The translations under genes and the position numbers were made by a program. This document shows positions 11,358 through 23,086 of a stretch of DNA of 64,000 nucleotides, in pieces. The stretch is from Gari tellinella (lineage: Eukaryota > Mollusca > Bivalvia > Cardiida > Psammobiidae), in assembly GCA_922989275.2 (NCBI GenBank), contig OV277857.1:682001-746000 (forward strand), given 5' to 3'. The notes beneath the pieces were generated by a model. The model was not told the DNA's origin, searched no databases, and worked only from the letters and a program-made list of their open reading frames with translations. Numbering within the stretch: position 1 is the first letter of the stretch; each line of letters opens with the position of its first letter.

Positions 11358-11960
11358 TTATGCCCCCGGTGGCATCTTTGACAATATATTCTGAATTTTT
11401 TCTAAGTCCAAATTAGGTCAAGGTCAAGGTCAAAATCAAGGTTGGGTAATATGGGTGGATTGGTAGTGATCCAAGGCAACAACTGTATAAGTATCAAAGC
11501 ATTGTACATGTAGTCAGTAATGCTGATGCTAGATGAAACCGTAAAATCTAGTTAACCAAGAAATAGCCTATTTAAAATATTCTAAGTCTAAATTAGGTCA
11601 AGGTCAAAATCAATGTTGGGTAATATTGGTCAAAGGGAATGGTCCAAGGCAACAACTGTATAAGTATCCAAGCATTTGAGTCAGCGGTGTTGATGCTAGA
11701 TGAAACGGTAAAATCTACTTAACCTGTTACGCACGGACGGATGGACGGACGTTCTCACAGTTGGACATTTGTTGGGTATTTTTTTTGTTTAAAAATACCC
11801 AACAGTACACTAAAATACCCAACAATAACAATAGGGCAATCACGGAATGAATGGAATCTATTGTTCTCCCTACCCAACAAAGGACCTTTCGTGCGCTCGG
11901 ACGGACGCACAGGACGATTACTATATGCCTCCGCAACTATAGATGCCGGGGGCATAAAAA
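11358..11960. mobile_element. GGGGCAT-ended element (family H) with internal repeats
   Basis: Starts ATGCCCCCGGTGGCAT and ends ATGCCGGGGGCATAAAA, hairpin-like at both ends. It contains two decayed units with AAATTAGGTCAAGGTC and GGCAACAACTGTATAAGTAT. A GGACGGAC tract near the 3' end holds the 159-bp unit. A partial relative is at 35576-35842. Confidence 0.55.
11749..11907 (+). repeat. 159-bp unit in the GGACGGAC tract, copy 1
   Basis: Differs from 41957-42115 at only three positions although the surrounding elements are unrelated. It reads TTGTTGGGTA, a T-run, then three inverted TACCCAACA motifs, and ends GTGCGCTCGGACGGACG. Confidence 0.85.
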
Positions 11961-12672
11961 TGATTGGGGGGTTTAAATTTCTATACAAGATAGGAATCAG
12001 CGAGATTACTGGGCTTTTTTTTTGACATGCTATGTTGGTCTGTTTGTCCTGGATAATAGTGCAAGCAAATAATCAAGCAAGTAAAGATGATCCAGGAGGT
12101 GTGATAAATGCCAAACGACATTTTGACAATTCCACTACTTCATACAGGTAGTCAAACATCAACACATGTTTTGATTTGATCAAAGAGGTTAAATGTTTTT
12201 TCTAATTGTTTTTTCCCCATGCATTTTTGTGCTTACATTATCTGTCAAATTTTAATAGCTCATTTTAATACATTTTAATACATTTTAAGCATTATTTGCA
12301 ATGATAAGCAGCTATTAATTAGTCTTATCGTGTATATATACATTAATACTTTTTGAGCAATACGTTTGTGGTACTTATTGTGATAAAATGTGACATAGTC
12401 TCTTATAATTCTATTCAGAATGGTTGTATGTATTGCTTTGTGTTATTTAAATGTTTAATTTGACATGTATGTATGCAAATGAGACTTAAATAAAGAATTT
12501 GTCTATGTGTAGTGAATTTTGAGTGAAAAAGTTATAATGTACAGACCGAGAAAAAAAGTCGGTATAGCGAAAATCTTGATTTATAAAAGTTTGAGTCATA
12601 GGTTGATTTGATATAAAGGTTATATAAGGAGAAAAGTTTGGACTTTAAACCGTTCCTCCATAAATATGCCAT
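11961..12672. other. AT-rich stretch without recognised features
   Basis: No coding exon, no clear inverted repeat and no close match elsewhere in the window. It may be old single-copy DNA. Confidence 0.4.
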
Positions 12673-13720
12673 TTTAGCCAACTGGCACGAAGTGCCAAGG
12701 TGAGCTTTTAGGATCGCTGGATGTCTGTCGTCCGTCCGCCGTCCGTCCGTTCACAATTGGTTCGTTAATACTCTAGCAGCTACAAATTTCCTCCAATCTT
12801 CAGAAACTTGATCACAATGTTTTTCTAGTAGAAATCTAGGCCAATTTCGAATGTGGGTCATGTCCGGTCAAAAACTAGGTCACTAGGTCAAATCATCGAA
12901 AAACCTTGTTAACACTCTTGAGTCTACAAATCTCATTGGATCTTAATGAAACTTGGTCACAATGTTCGCCTCAGTGATATCTAGGTCAAGTTCGAATGTG
13001 GGTCATGTCCAGTCAAAAACTATGTCACTAGGTCAAATCATCGAAAAACCTTTTTAACACTCTAGAGGCTACAAATCTCATTTGATCTTAAGGAAACTTA
13101 TTCACAATGTTCGCCTCAATGATATTTAGGTCAAGTTCGAATGTGGGTCATGTCCGGTCAAAAACTAGGTCACTAGGTCAAATCTTCTGAAAACCTTGTT
13201 AACACTCTAGAGGCTACAAATCTCATTGGATCTTAATGAAACTTGGTCAAAATATTTGCCTCATTGATATCTAGGTCAAGTTGGAATGTTGGTCATGTCC
13301 GGTTAAAAACTAGGTCACTAGGTCAAATCTATGAAAAACCTTGTTAATACTCTAGAGGCTACAAATCTCATTGGATCTTAATGAAACTTGATCAAAATGT
13401 TTGCCTCATTGATGTCTTGGTCAAGTTTGAATGTGGGTCATGTCCGGTCAAAATCTAGGTCACTAGGTCAATCTTTGAAAAACAGTGATCGGCTACAAAT
13501 CTCATTAGATCTTAATGAAATATTGTCAGAATATTTGCCTACATCAAATGTAGGTCAAAATCAAATGTATATTGTGTCTTGTCAAAAACTGGGTCACTAG
13601 GTCAAATCATAGAAAAAATCTTGTTAACACTCTAAAGGTTGATTGTGGGTCATAATCTAGGTCACTATAGGTTTACATGGTGTACCAGGTGAGCGATTTA
13701 GGGCCATAGTGGCCCTTGTT
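12673..13720 (-). mobile_element. family F element, inverted, with 144-bp array
   Basis: The terminal hairpin GGCACGAAGTGCCAAGGTGA lies at the left and CACCTGGTAC to CCCTTG at the right, so it lies on the minus strand. A GTCCGTCCGCCGTCCGTCC tract is near its 3' end. About six units of about 144 bp contain GGCTACAAATCTCATTGGAT and AACTAGGTCACTAGGTCAAA. Confidence 0.65.
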
Positions 13721-13728
13721 ACGTTTAT

Positions 13729-13915
13729 AACGTATTCATCTGCTGAAGAAAATAGTTCCCTTTTACACAGTCATGAATATGTATCAAAAGAAATGTTTTC
13801 TATATCCTAGCAGATAATAGCTTAAAGCAGACTGAAAGTAAAGCTTTATTTTCAACCTGCTTTAAGTGATCATCGTTCTTTAAAACTAGAAAAAAGCTAT
13901 GGGATAATGGGTTAA
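13729..13915. mobile_element. family B palindromic element
   Basis: TAGCTTAAAGCAGACTGAAA paired with TTTCAACCTGCTTTAAG; ends GGGATAATGGG at TTAA. The left end is truncated. Confidence 0.65.
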
Positions 13916-15113
13916 GAAAAGACCAATGCACCAAGAAGCTGGGTCAAGTGGGTTGAAATGGGTCAAGTGGTATAGGAGAATATGTCATTTGAAGAAATTG
14001 TAAACGACGACACGCAACACAAAATTTGACAACAGACACAAGGCCAACACAATAGCTTACATTGAGCCTTTGGCTCAGGTGAGCTAAATATTTGTCATAA
14101 CGAAATCTGAGTTAAACATTTAACTTCATATAGGCAAATAAGGAGAGAATTTTGGGACTTTCAAATTACTTTGTGTCAACAAATTTTTTGTCACAAGTGA
14201 GTTTGATGATATACAGTGGAACCAAGCCTAACGGGAACTTCCAAATACCGGAATTCTCTCTAAACCAGACAAAAACTTTGGTCCCGTTTTTTATTTATTC
14301 ATTCAGGATTATGTATCATCACTCATCAGAAATATTTTCTATATTCTAGCAGACAATAGCTTAAAGCAGGTTGAAAGTAAAGCAGAATGCGCAATAAGGC
14401 ACATTCTGCTTTACTTTCAACCCGCTTTAAGTGGCCAGCTACCTTCCATACTAGAAACAAGCTATGGAATAATGGGTTAAAACCTCTCTAAACTAGAAAC
14501 CCCTCTAAACCAGAAGTTTATGTCCCTACACATGTCCAGTTTAGAGAGGTTTCACTCCAGGAGTGGACTATTTTTGTGGTTATATAATTAAGACTACTGC
14601 TTATAACTACTACTCTTCCTAATGGAGGCAATATAATTATCATTGGTCCAGGTATCATGACATCCTAGTTTAAATACCCCTCCTTGATTGGAGGAAATAA
14701 AGAATGTCATATACATGTAATTATCAATCAATGTGACACTCCGCTTCACCTTAAAATGGACGAAATAAAAAAATAATTATGAGTCAATCTGACTTGTCTA
14801 AGACTCTTTAAAATGGAGGCAATTACTTAATTATCAGTCAATTTGATAAGTTGCCTCAGACTCCTTCAAATGGAGGAAAAGAAAACAATGATTAATTATC
14901 TGTCAATCAGACAGACTGCCTTTTATGATGGACATAAAATTATCATCAGTTATCAGACAATATTATCCCCTGTCTGTCCTGACCTAGAGGAAATAGAGAT
15001 TATTATCAATTATCAGTTATAAATCAGGAAATAAATATGTTTAAACTAATTATCAGTTAATTTTACACTCTGCACCTCTTTAAAATCTGATCAACTAAAA
15101 TCTAATTTGATAC

Positions 15114-15364
15114 TACAGTAGAACCTCTCTATTACATCCACTAAAAAGAAGGCTAATTAACTGTATAAAATACAGATGACAGCTTAAAGCAATGTGAAAG
15201 AGAAACAAAAAGCTCCTGTAGGAGCTTTCTGTTTCACTTTCACATTGCTTTAAAGGCCTATATCTGGCTCAGCAGGATGTCAATTAGATTGTATATTGTC
15301 ACCTGTCTTAAAAGACTAATATTTGGCACAATTTTGTGGTCGTAATAGAGAGGTTCTACTGTAT
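15114..15364. mobile_element. family C palindromic element (mariner-like ends), copy 1
   Basis: TACAGTAGAACCTCTCTATTA at the left, TAATAGAGAGGTTCTACTGTA at the right. Central palindrome AAAGCTCCTGTAGGAGCTTT. TA at the borders suggests Tc1/mariner origin. The copy at 22341-22590 is in the equivalent duplicated position. Confidence 0.75.
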
Positions 15365-16726
15365 TTTATTTGTCAATTAACATCCTGTCCCAGGAAATTC
15401 AGATACATATATAAGTATTCTCAAATCTGCCTAGCTGCCACCACATCCCAACAACATTGAGTCAAAGCTGACTAGAGCTGTAAGGAATTGGATGATGCAA
15501 CATTACATGGTGGATGTAACTATTTCTTAGGAACAACAACAACCCATTGGCAAGGTACAAGTAACCATTGAATCAGGACAAGTCTGTATTTCAGACAAGA
15601 CACAATGATTTAAAGCAATTGTTTTGACTAAATTATATATTGTATAATCATATAAAATGTTTATTAGACAATAATTTAGTGAATACATGTAGCCGGGTCT
15701 TCTTATAAAGAAGCATCCGCTCAGACCCCGGTTTGAACCCGGTGTCATATAGTGGATTAACCCCCATTGTAGATTAACCCCGGGGTTAGATTTCAGCCAT
15801 TGTAATTTAACCCCCCCCCCCCCCTATTGTAGATTAACCCTCCCCCTTCATGAAATTTTTTTGTCAAATATTTTTTTAAATCCAACTATCAGAAATGAAA
15901 ATATATGTTTACATGATTAAATTGCAACTGTTTTTAACTTTGCAACTCAAAATTTTCTTTCAACCTGCTTTAAGTGGTCAACTATCTTCCATACTAGAAA
16001 CAAGCTATGGGATAATGGGTTAAAACCCCTCTAAACTGGAAAACCCTCTAAACGGGAAACTTATGTTGTCCCCACATATGTCCAGTTTAGAGAGGTTTCA
16101 CTCTAACAGGAGTGGGCTGTTTTTACATTGTGTTGATTATATTGCATTAATTGCATAATTATTCAAAATGTTATCTCTTATAATACCATTTTGGGGTAAG
16201 TGGACATTATTATGAGCATTCCATGTATCATCAAAGTGTTACCGACAGTTTGATTCGTGAATAGGCTACGATTATCTTATTTGTCACTATTGTGTAATCA
16301 AGTTGACAATATAAATGATTAGATCTATCATCATTATCTTTTTCCTACGAGTATCATGATTAAAATGAAACAATTAATAATTGGCGAATTATTGCTAACA
16401 AGCAAGGCAATGGGGGCTGGCTCATGTCCGCCAATCTATAATGTACTTTAATAGGGGATGTATGATGTGTGGTTATATAATGAAGATTACTGCTTATAAT
16501 TAATACTCTTCCTTAAAATATCATTGGTCCAGGTATCACATCTTACAGTAGTTTAAATGCCTCACCTTGATTGGAAGAAAACCCATATGAGTGAGAATGG
16601 TTAACGGACCAAACTCAACAAAAACACAGCAATCAAGTCGTGGTCTACCCCCCCCCCCCCCCCTCCCCTAGCACCAAAACCAAACAAACCCCTCAGAACC
16701 CTATCCTATGAGTCTCTTTGTTGCAG

Positions 16727-16883
16727 GCAGTGTGACTACATAATAACGTACCATTCCCGACAATGTGTGACCTTCAAAGATGAGCCTACTAGCAAACATG
16801 AGCAGCAAGACATAGCCAGTATCCGGGCACGTGTGGTGCTCGGGCTCGAGGCCCTGGGGTGCACGGCCGAACAGGGGTCACAG
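16727..16883 (+). CDS. unrecognised exon-like frame A
   Basis: Opens after TTTGTTGCAG and closes at CAG|GTATGA. One base completes an incoming codon, then 52 codons: QCDYIITYHSRQCVTFKDEP, TSKHEQQDIASIRARVVLGL, EALGCTAEQGSQ. It ends in phase 0. I do not recognise the family. Hydrophilic, with several Cys and no signal peptide. There is no visible start codon exon in the insert, so this is the 3' part of a gene. Confidence 0.45.
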
Positions 16884-17053
16884 GTATGAATACCACCTTA
16901 TGGTCGGACGGGTGCCCTGTGGCTGATGGGAACAGACCGAGTGCTGTACAGGCCACCAGGATCCAGAACCATGGTACGCACAGGGTAAAAGAGGGATTAC
17001 ATTTGGATGCCTGGATGGTCGAATCTGAGCAAGGCTCGGGAATAGCCTGACAG

Positions 17054-17233
17054 GTTTCCGCTGGGAGCGTGAATCGGATAAGGTGCATCATGGATCTGTT
17101 AACAGCCAACCACTGGGAACCAGAAACAACAACAACACCTCCAAGACAAGACAGCATTTTCCTCCTTCCCGACGACCAGCGGCAACAAAAGGCCCTTTTC
17201 AGGGCCACCACAGCAAAGAGCACTCAATATTAG
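17054..17233 (+). CDS. unrecognised exon-like frame B with stop codon
   Basis: Follows GCCTGACAG, begins in phase 0 and so continues frame A across a 170-bp intron with GT-AG ends. 59 codons: VSAGSVNRIRCIMDLLTANH, WEPETTTTPPRQDSIFLLPD, DQRQQKALFRATTAKSTQY, then TAG. A TGA lies in frame immediately before the acceptor, so this frame depends on splicing. Function unknown. Confidence 0.45.
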   Translation, partial: VSAGSVNRIRCIMDLLTANHWEPETTTTPPRQDSIFLLPDDQRQQKALFRATTAKSTQY

Positions 17234-17427
17234 GCATGCTGCTGACCATTGTCCCAATCCTGAGACAATGGGATGACGCATCTGATAAAGCTTATGCTGG
17301 ACTATAAACCTTACCAGAAACAACAACAAGAAATAATAATTGTTATATTATTATCAGTCAATAATGTCACCCCACTTCTCCTAAAATGGAACAAATAAAA
17401 AATAATAGTAATTATCCATCTATTAAT

Positions 17428-17680
17428 TTAACCCTTTGAACCCTAGTCCCGCATATAGGCGTTCTTTTCAAACAGTGTACATGTGATTAGTACACTTGTC
17501 CTGTGCAAACAGTGAAAACCGAGATCAGAGGGCTCCAAAAGGAGCCCTCTGATCAGGGTCTTCACTGTTTGTCATAATGCCAAACATTGATAAAAACAAC
17601 CCTTAAACGTCAGAAATGGACTAGACTAAAATGGCAACTGGAATTGTCCATTTAAAGTTTCAGGGAGGAAAGAGTTAAAC
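17428..17680. mobile_element. family A palindromic element
   Basis: CCCTTTGAACCCTAGTCCCG at TTAA on the left and CAGGGAGGAAAGAG at TTAA on the right. Central hairpin CAGAGGGCTCCAAAAGGAGC followed by its complement. Confidence 0.8.
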
Positions 17681-18097
17681 AGTGTAGATCCAGATCAGAG
17701 GGCTCCTATAGGCCATGGAAAGATGTCAACCTGTTGTAATTGGTCATTTATCTTCAGCTACTTACTAGAAACCTTTCTATGGTTTGAGGGGTTAGACTTA
17801 GTTGTTTGGTTTTGGGGTGTGAATAGATCAGAGGGTCAGCTCTATAGCTGGTTCAATGCTTTGGAATTGGCTCCTGTCATTTGCTTAATTGGTTGAGTTG
17901 ATTCTTATTGACACTTGGTTTTCAGGCAGTACTCAGTGTCACTGGTAATTGGTTTGTTTATATAACAGCTATGTTGTGTTGATTAGATTTTGACAGTTTT
18001 GAGCTAGGTGCTGGCACTTATGTCTCATTAAAGTGTATATATCTGGCCTACCATATGTGAAACTATTTAATACAGAAAGAGAGAGAGCCAGTTTTTA

Positions 18098-19000
18098 ATG
18101 AAATACATGATGGAACATACAAGAGAGAGATCTTATAAGTGTGACATGTGTGGAAAGTCATTTTATACGAAAAGCCATTTAGTGACACACAAGAGGACAC
18201 ATACAGGAGACATCCCAAAACCTTACAAGTGTGAAATGTGTGAAAAGTCTTTTACTGCTCTCTCCAATTTACAGCGACACATAATGATACATACAGGAGA
18301 GACACCTTACAAGTGTGATATGTGTGAAAAGTCTTTCAGACAGAAAGGTGCTTTAGATATACACATGAGGATACATACAGGAGAGAGACCTTACAACTGT
18401 TACATGTGTGAAAAGTCTTTTACTACTAGCTCCAATTTACGGAAGCACATAATGATACATACAGGAGAGAAACTATACATTAAGTGTAACATGTGTGAAA
18501 AGTCTTTCAGTGAGAAAGGTCTTTTAGTGACACACATGAGAATACATACAGGAGAGACACCTTACATGTGTGACATGTGTGAAAAGTCTTTCAGACAGAA
18601 AAGTGCTTTAGATATTCACATGAGGATACATACAGGAGAGAGACCTTACAACTGTTACATGTGTGAAAAGTCTTTTACTACTAGCTCCAATTTACGGAAG
18701 CACATAATGATACATACAGGAGAGAAACTATACATTAAGTGTAACATGTGTGAAAAGTCTTTCAGTGAGAAAGGTGTTTTAGTAACACACATGAGAATAC
18801 ATACAGGAGAGAGACCTTACAAGTGTGACCTGTGTGAAAAGTCTTTTACTACTAGCTCCAATTTACGGAGGCACATAATGATACATACAGGAGAGAGACT
18901 ATACAAGTGTGACATGTGTGAAAAAACTTTTAGTCAGAAAAGCAATTTAGCCGAACACATGCTTACACATAGCAGAGAAAAACCTGTGTCATATTTGTAG
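18098..19000 (+). CDS. C2H2 zinc-finger protein 2 (10 fingers, last finger lost)
   Basis: 300 codons from MKYMMEHTRERSYKCDMCGK. Ten classical fingers with TGE linkers, plus longer linkers such as HTGDIPKPYKC and HTGEKLYIKC. A three-finger module (FRQKxALDIH, FTTSSNLRKH, FSEKGxLVTH) is duplicated almost exactly. The frame ends in SREKPVSYL because five bases (TTCAA) present in gene 3 are missing. The last finger survives out of frame just downstream to about 19,060 and holds a further stop. Upstream AATACAG resembles a splice acceptor, so an untranslated first exon is possible. Nuclear DNA-binding role inferred. Confidence 0.8.
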   Translation: MKYMMEHTRERSYKCDMCGKSFYTKSHLVTHKRTHTGDIPKPYKCEMCEKSFTALSNLQRHIMIHTGETPYKCDMCEKSFRQKGALDIHMRIHTGERPYNCYMCEKSFTTSSNLRKHIMIHTGEKLYIKCNMCEKSFSEKGLLVTHMRIHTGETPYMCDMCEKSFRQKSALDIHMRIHTGERPYNCYMCEKSFTTSSNLRKHIMIHTGEKLYIKCNMCEKSFSEKGVLVTHMRIHTGERPYKCDLCEKSFTTSSNLRRHIMIHTGERLYKCDMCEKTFSQKSNLAEHMLTHSREKPVSYL

Positions 19001-19696
19001 TAAGGCATTTAATAGGAAAAGAAATTAAGTCAAACATGAAAGGATACAAACAAGCTAGAGACTCTACACTTGTGTGAAATGACCTTCATTCAGAAACACA
19101 GCTTAGACACACTTGAGAGTACATTAACTCTTTCAACACTAAGTAACTCTTGTGGGTTATTAGGTTTCCTTTTAGATCGATTTAGTTTACAAACCATATA
19201 CCAGTCTACTTTGAATTCTGGGTAGTTTGATTAATACTGGTCTAAATTAACAAACAGTGTAGATCCAGATAAGAGGGCTCCTATAGTAGCACTCTGATCT
19301 GGGTCTACACTATTTGCATATGTTATGAGTATATTTTAAACAGGTTCATGGAGCAAGTCAGACAATTCTTGAAATAAATTGGTAACCTTAATTTCCAATA
19401 TAGACTCCTATAGTAGTACTCTGATCTGGGTCTACACTATTTGCATATGTTATGAGTATATTTTAAACAGGTTCATGGGGAAAAAGTCACACAATTCTTA
19501 AAATAAATTGGTAAACTTGATTTCCAATATTGACTCCCATGTTAATATAAGCATTTATGGCATGCCAGTAAACTTGTTCATTAAGCATTTCTGTAACTTT
19601 CTTTTGTTTCCTTTTGAACGTGCATGCTATTGTGAAGCAGAATATATTTTCAAATTAAACATTCTTTAATTCTAGTTATTTCTCCCATTGATTTCA

Positions 19697-19940
19697 GGAC
19701 GTTTCGCTACCTGGATTTTCGCTACACTAGCATTTTCGCTATCCTGTGGCTTTCGAGGCTGGTCTTTTCGTAATCTAGACTTCAGGCTACCCAGTTTTAT
19801 TTTTCACACCTCTTGTTTACTGCAGGCGCCGTGCTCCCACATAATGGATTTTCATTTACTGATCTATATCCAAAATAATGCAAAGAAATGGGAGAGGTAG
19901 CAAACTGACAGGCGCAAACTGACAGGGTATCAAAACGTCC
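19697..19940. mobile_element. GGACGTTT-ended element, 244 bp
   Basis: GGACGTTTCGCTACCTGG at the left, ATCAAAACGTCC at the right; short inverted ends. The matching stretch of copy 3 (about 24,680-24,720) lacks it. Confidence 0.55.
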
Positions 19941-20338
19941 AGTAACCGTCCTATTTATTACTATGGTAACCAGATCTGTGGAACAAGTCAACTTCTAAAG
20001 TCGCGTTGCAAAAGAGGTCCTGGTCAGATCAATAGAGAAATTATCTATATTTGAAAAGTTAACACCCCGACTTTTAAACTGGCTTACACAGGTGTAATTT
20101 TGTATCCGACAATTTTGTGGCATCACCAGTTATGTAAAATATATGCGGAAAAAATTACAAAAATTTCTTAGAGGGGCGAATATTTATGTCCCACGACAGT
20201 AGTAGATGGTAGCTTATAACCCATTACCCCATATCCTCTCTTTAGTATTGGAGATAGGTGACCACTTAAAGCAGATTTAAAGTAAATCATAATGCACCTA
20301 AAGGCAATCTTAATTCTTCTTAATTAAATTCTTTATGC

Positions 20339-20591
20339 TTAACCCGTTACACCATAGCCTGTTTCTAAAATTATAAAATAGATAACCACTTAAAGTAGGT
20401 TGAAAGTAAAGCAGAATGTGCCTAAAGGCACATTCTGCTTTACTTTCAGCCTGCTTTAAAATACCATCTGCTAAAATATAGGATATATTTCTTTCAATAC
20501 ATATTCATAACTGTATGAATTAAAGCTACTTTCTTAAGTGGAGGAATAAATTATAGATGTAAAAAGGCATATTTATTGGGTTATGGGTTAA
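20339..20591. mobile_element. family B palindromic element, complete
   Basis: CCCGTTACACCATAGCCTG at TTAA to GGGTTATGGGTTAA. Central palindrome GCAGAATGTGCCTAAAGGCA with arms CTTAAAGTAGGTTGAAAGTA. Its 3' end is the sequence that opens the window at 1-28. Confidence 0.8.
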
Positions 20592-22340
20592 ATCAGTCTG
20601 CTTTAAGTCACTAGAGTGTTAACAAACCAATTGTTTATGCACAAAATGATGGACACCAGATATCCAGCTCACCTTGGAATTTTGTGCCAGGTGATCTACA
20701 AAGTCGACACATCAAAGCTTCTACATGCATTCAGGATGGGTTCGGCATGAGTTTTTCTTTGTTTTAGGGCCTTCTAAAAATTTCTTTTTAAGGGTAAAAC
20801 CCATCAAATAAGTTATAGGCTTTAACATTTGTTTTATATTTGATTTTAATAGGGTTGTTAACAGTCTAACTTTTAGTTAACCATTAGAACGTCAGTTAAT
20901 CTGTTACAGTTTTCCTTTCAACAGTTGACCTGAAGAAAAACGGAATTTGGTTCATGAAGTTTGCTGTACCTACACAGCAGACGACATCTCCATTGCTCGT
21001 TTAAACCTGCCTTGACATCTCATTGAATTACACGCCCGCGGGGTGTAAACCTTGTCTACAGCGGTTGCAAGGTAACCTCGACATCAAACCAGTGGAAAGA
21101 GGTAATTGACAGGACGCCAATTAAACCAATTTAAGCCTGTAGTGTCTAGACCCTACATTTTGTTCACCCATCTACAGCATTACATCCACCACACACCCTG
21201 CTGAATATCTTTATTAAAGAAAATTCTTGTTGAAGCTTTCATTGCAACACATCTATTTCTAGCTCCTGTGACCGATATATGTAACAGACTGAAACCAATT
21301 TCAGTAATATTGGTTAAAGGACCTATAGAAGTTACACCATGTCAAATATCAATGCTCTGGCCATATTAGTTTCAAAGAAGACATTTGAAGATTTCACTAC
21401 ATAAAATCTTTGTAAAACTCTGATCCAAGTGGAGGGGCAATTTTAAGGGGCATCATTGATAGAGGACCTGTAGAAGATGCTTGATGCAATATATCTAAAC
21501 CCTGTGTACTATATGGTTTCAGACAAGAATATTTTTTAAACTCTGATGACCTAGATATGCCACAGACCAGAACCATTTCAACAATATTGGTAAAGGACCT
21601 CTAGAAATTACACTATACCAAGCATCAAAGCATTCTAGCAGATGATAGCTTAAAGCAGGTTGAAAGTAAAGCAGAATGCGCCTGAAGGTGCATTCTGTTT
21701 TACTTTCAACCTGCTTTAATTGACCAGCAATCTTCCATACTAGAAACAAGCTATGGAATAATGGGTTAAAGCCCAACTAAACCAGAAGTTTATGTCCCCA
21801 CACCTGTCCAGTTTAGAGAGGTTTCACTCTAACGGGAGTGGACTGTTTTTGTGTTTATATAATAAAGACTATTACTTATAACTACTACTCTTCCTAATGG
21901 AGGCAATATAATTATCATTGGTCCAGGTATCATGACATCCTAGTTTAAATATCCTTCTTGATTGGAGGAAATAAAGAATGTCATATAATTATCAATCAAT
22001 GTGACACCCCGCTTCACCTTAAAATGGACGAAATAAAAAATAATTATGAGTCAATCTGACTAGTCTAAGACTCTTTAAAATGGAGGCAATTACTTAATTA
22101 TCAGTCAATTTGATAAGTTGCCTCAGACTCCTTTAAATGGAGGAAAAGAAAACCATGATTAATTATCTGTCAATCAGACAGACTGCCTTTTATGATGGAC
22201 ATAAAATTATCATCAGTTATCAGACAATAGTATCCCCTGCCTGTCCTGACCTAGAGGAAATAGAGATTATTATCAATTATCAGTTAATTTTACACTCTAC
22301 ACCTCTTTAATATCTGATCAACTAAAATCTAATTTGATAC

Positions 22341-22590
22341 TACAGTAGAACCTCTCTATTACATCCACTAAAAAGAAGGCTAATTAACTGTATAAAATAC
22401 AGATGACAGCTTAAAGCAATGTGAAAGAGAAACAAAAAGCTCCTGTAGGAGCTTTCTGTTTCACTTTCACATTGCTTTAAAGGCCTTTATCTGGCTCAGC
22501 AGGATGTCAATTGGATTGTATATTGTCACCTGTCTTAAAAGTCTAATATTTGGCACAATTTAGTGGTCGTAATAGAGAGGTTCTACTGTA
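22341..22590. mobile_element. family C palindromic element, copy 2
   Basis: Paralogue of 15114-15364 in segmental copy 3; inherited by duplication, not an independent insertion. Confidence 0.75.
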
Positions 22591-23086
22591 TATTATCTGT
22601 CAATTAACATCCTGTCCCAGGAAATTCAGATACATATATAAGTATTCTCAAATCTGCCTAGCTGCCACCACATCCCAACAACATTGAGTCAAAGCTGACT
22701 GAGAGCTGTAAGGAATTGGATGATGCAACATTACATGGTGGGTGTAAACTATTTCTTAGAAACAACAACAACCCATTGGCCAGGTACAAGTAACCATTGA
22801 GTCAGGACAAGTCTATGTTTCAGACAAGACACATTGATTTAAACCAATTGTTTTGACTAAATTATATATTGTATAATCATATAAAATGTTTATTAGACAC
22901 TAATTTAGTGAATACACATGATAGAACATTCAAGAGACAGACAATTTGTGAATGGTGTGTGAAGTTGAGTATATAATAGAAAGTAATTTACCATAGACAT
23001 ATGAGGCCACAGAAGAATGATATAACAAGTATGACCTACCATATGTGAAAACTATTTAATATAGACAGGGAGATAGCTAGTTTTCA

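Larger units (their letters stand above)
16581..17327 (+). mobile_element. GC-rich 747-bp insert carrying two exon-like pieces
   Basis: Sits inside a duplicated stretch that is continuous in the other copies. A possible 6-bp duplication AAGAAA lies at both ends (16575-16580, 17328-17333). Clearly richer in G and C than its surroundings. Includes a C-run at about 16650-16666. Confidence 0.55.
14290..20230 (+). repeat. segmental copy 2 of the zinc-finger block
   Basis: Carries zinc-finger gene 2. The pre-gene stretch occurs twice here (14,480-14,760 and 16,020-16,580), the second copy interrupted by the GC-rich two-exon insert. Provides empty sites for insertions in copy 1. Confidence 0.8.

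Noticed and set aside
15770..15860. Repeated TGTAGATTAACCC and C-runs as a regulatory or telomeric array.
   Set aside because: Short, imperfect and next to a C homopolymer; probably simple-sequence expansion.
17168..17200. AAAAGGCCCTTTTCAGGGCC looks like a histone mRNA 3' stem-loop.
   Set aside because: It lies inside the open frame of exon-like piece B (QKALFRATT) and no histone coding sequence is upstream, so the match is best explained by coding sequence.
16789..17223. 144-codon minus-strand frame in the GC-rich insert.
   Set aside because: It is antisense to the two exon-like frames, which have splice sites and matching phase; the minus frame has neither and shows no domain.
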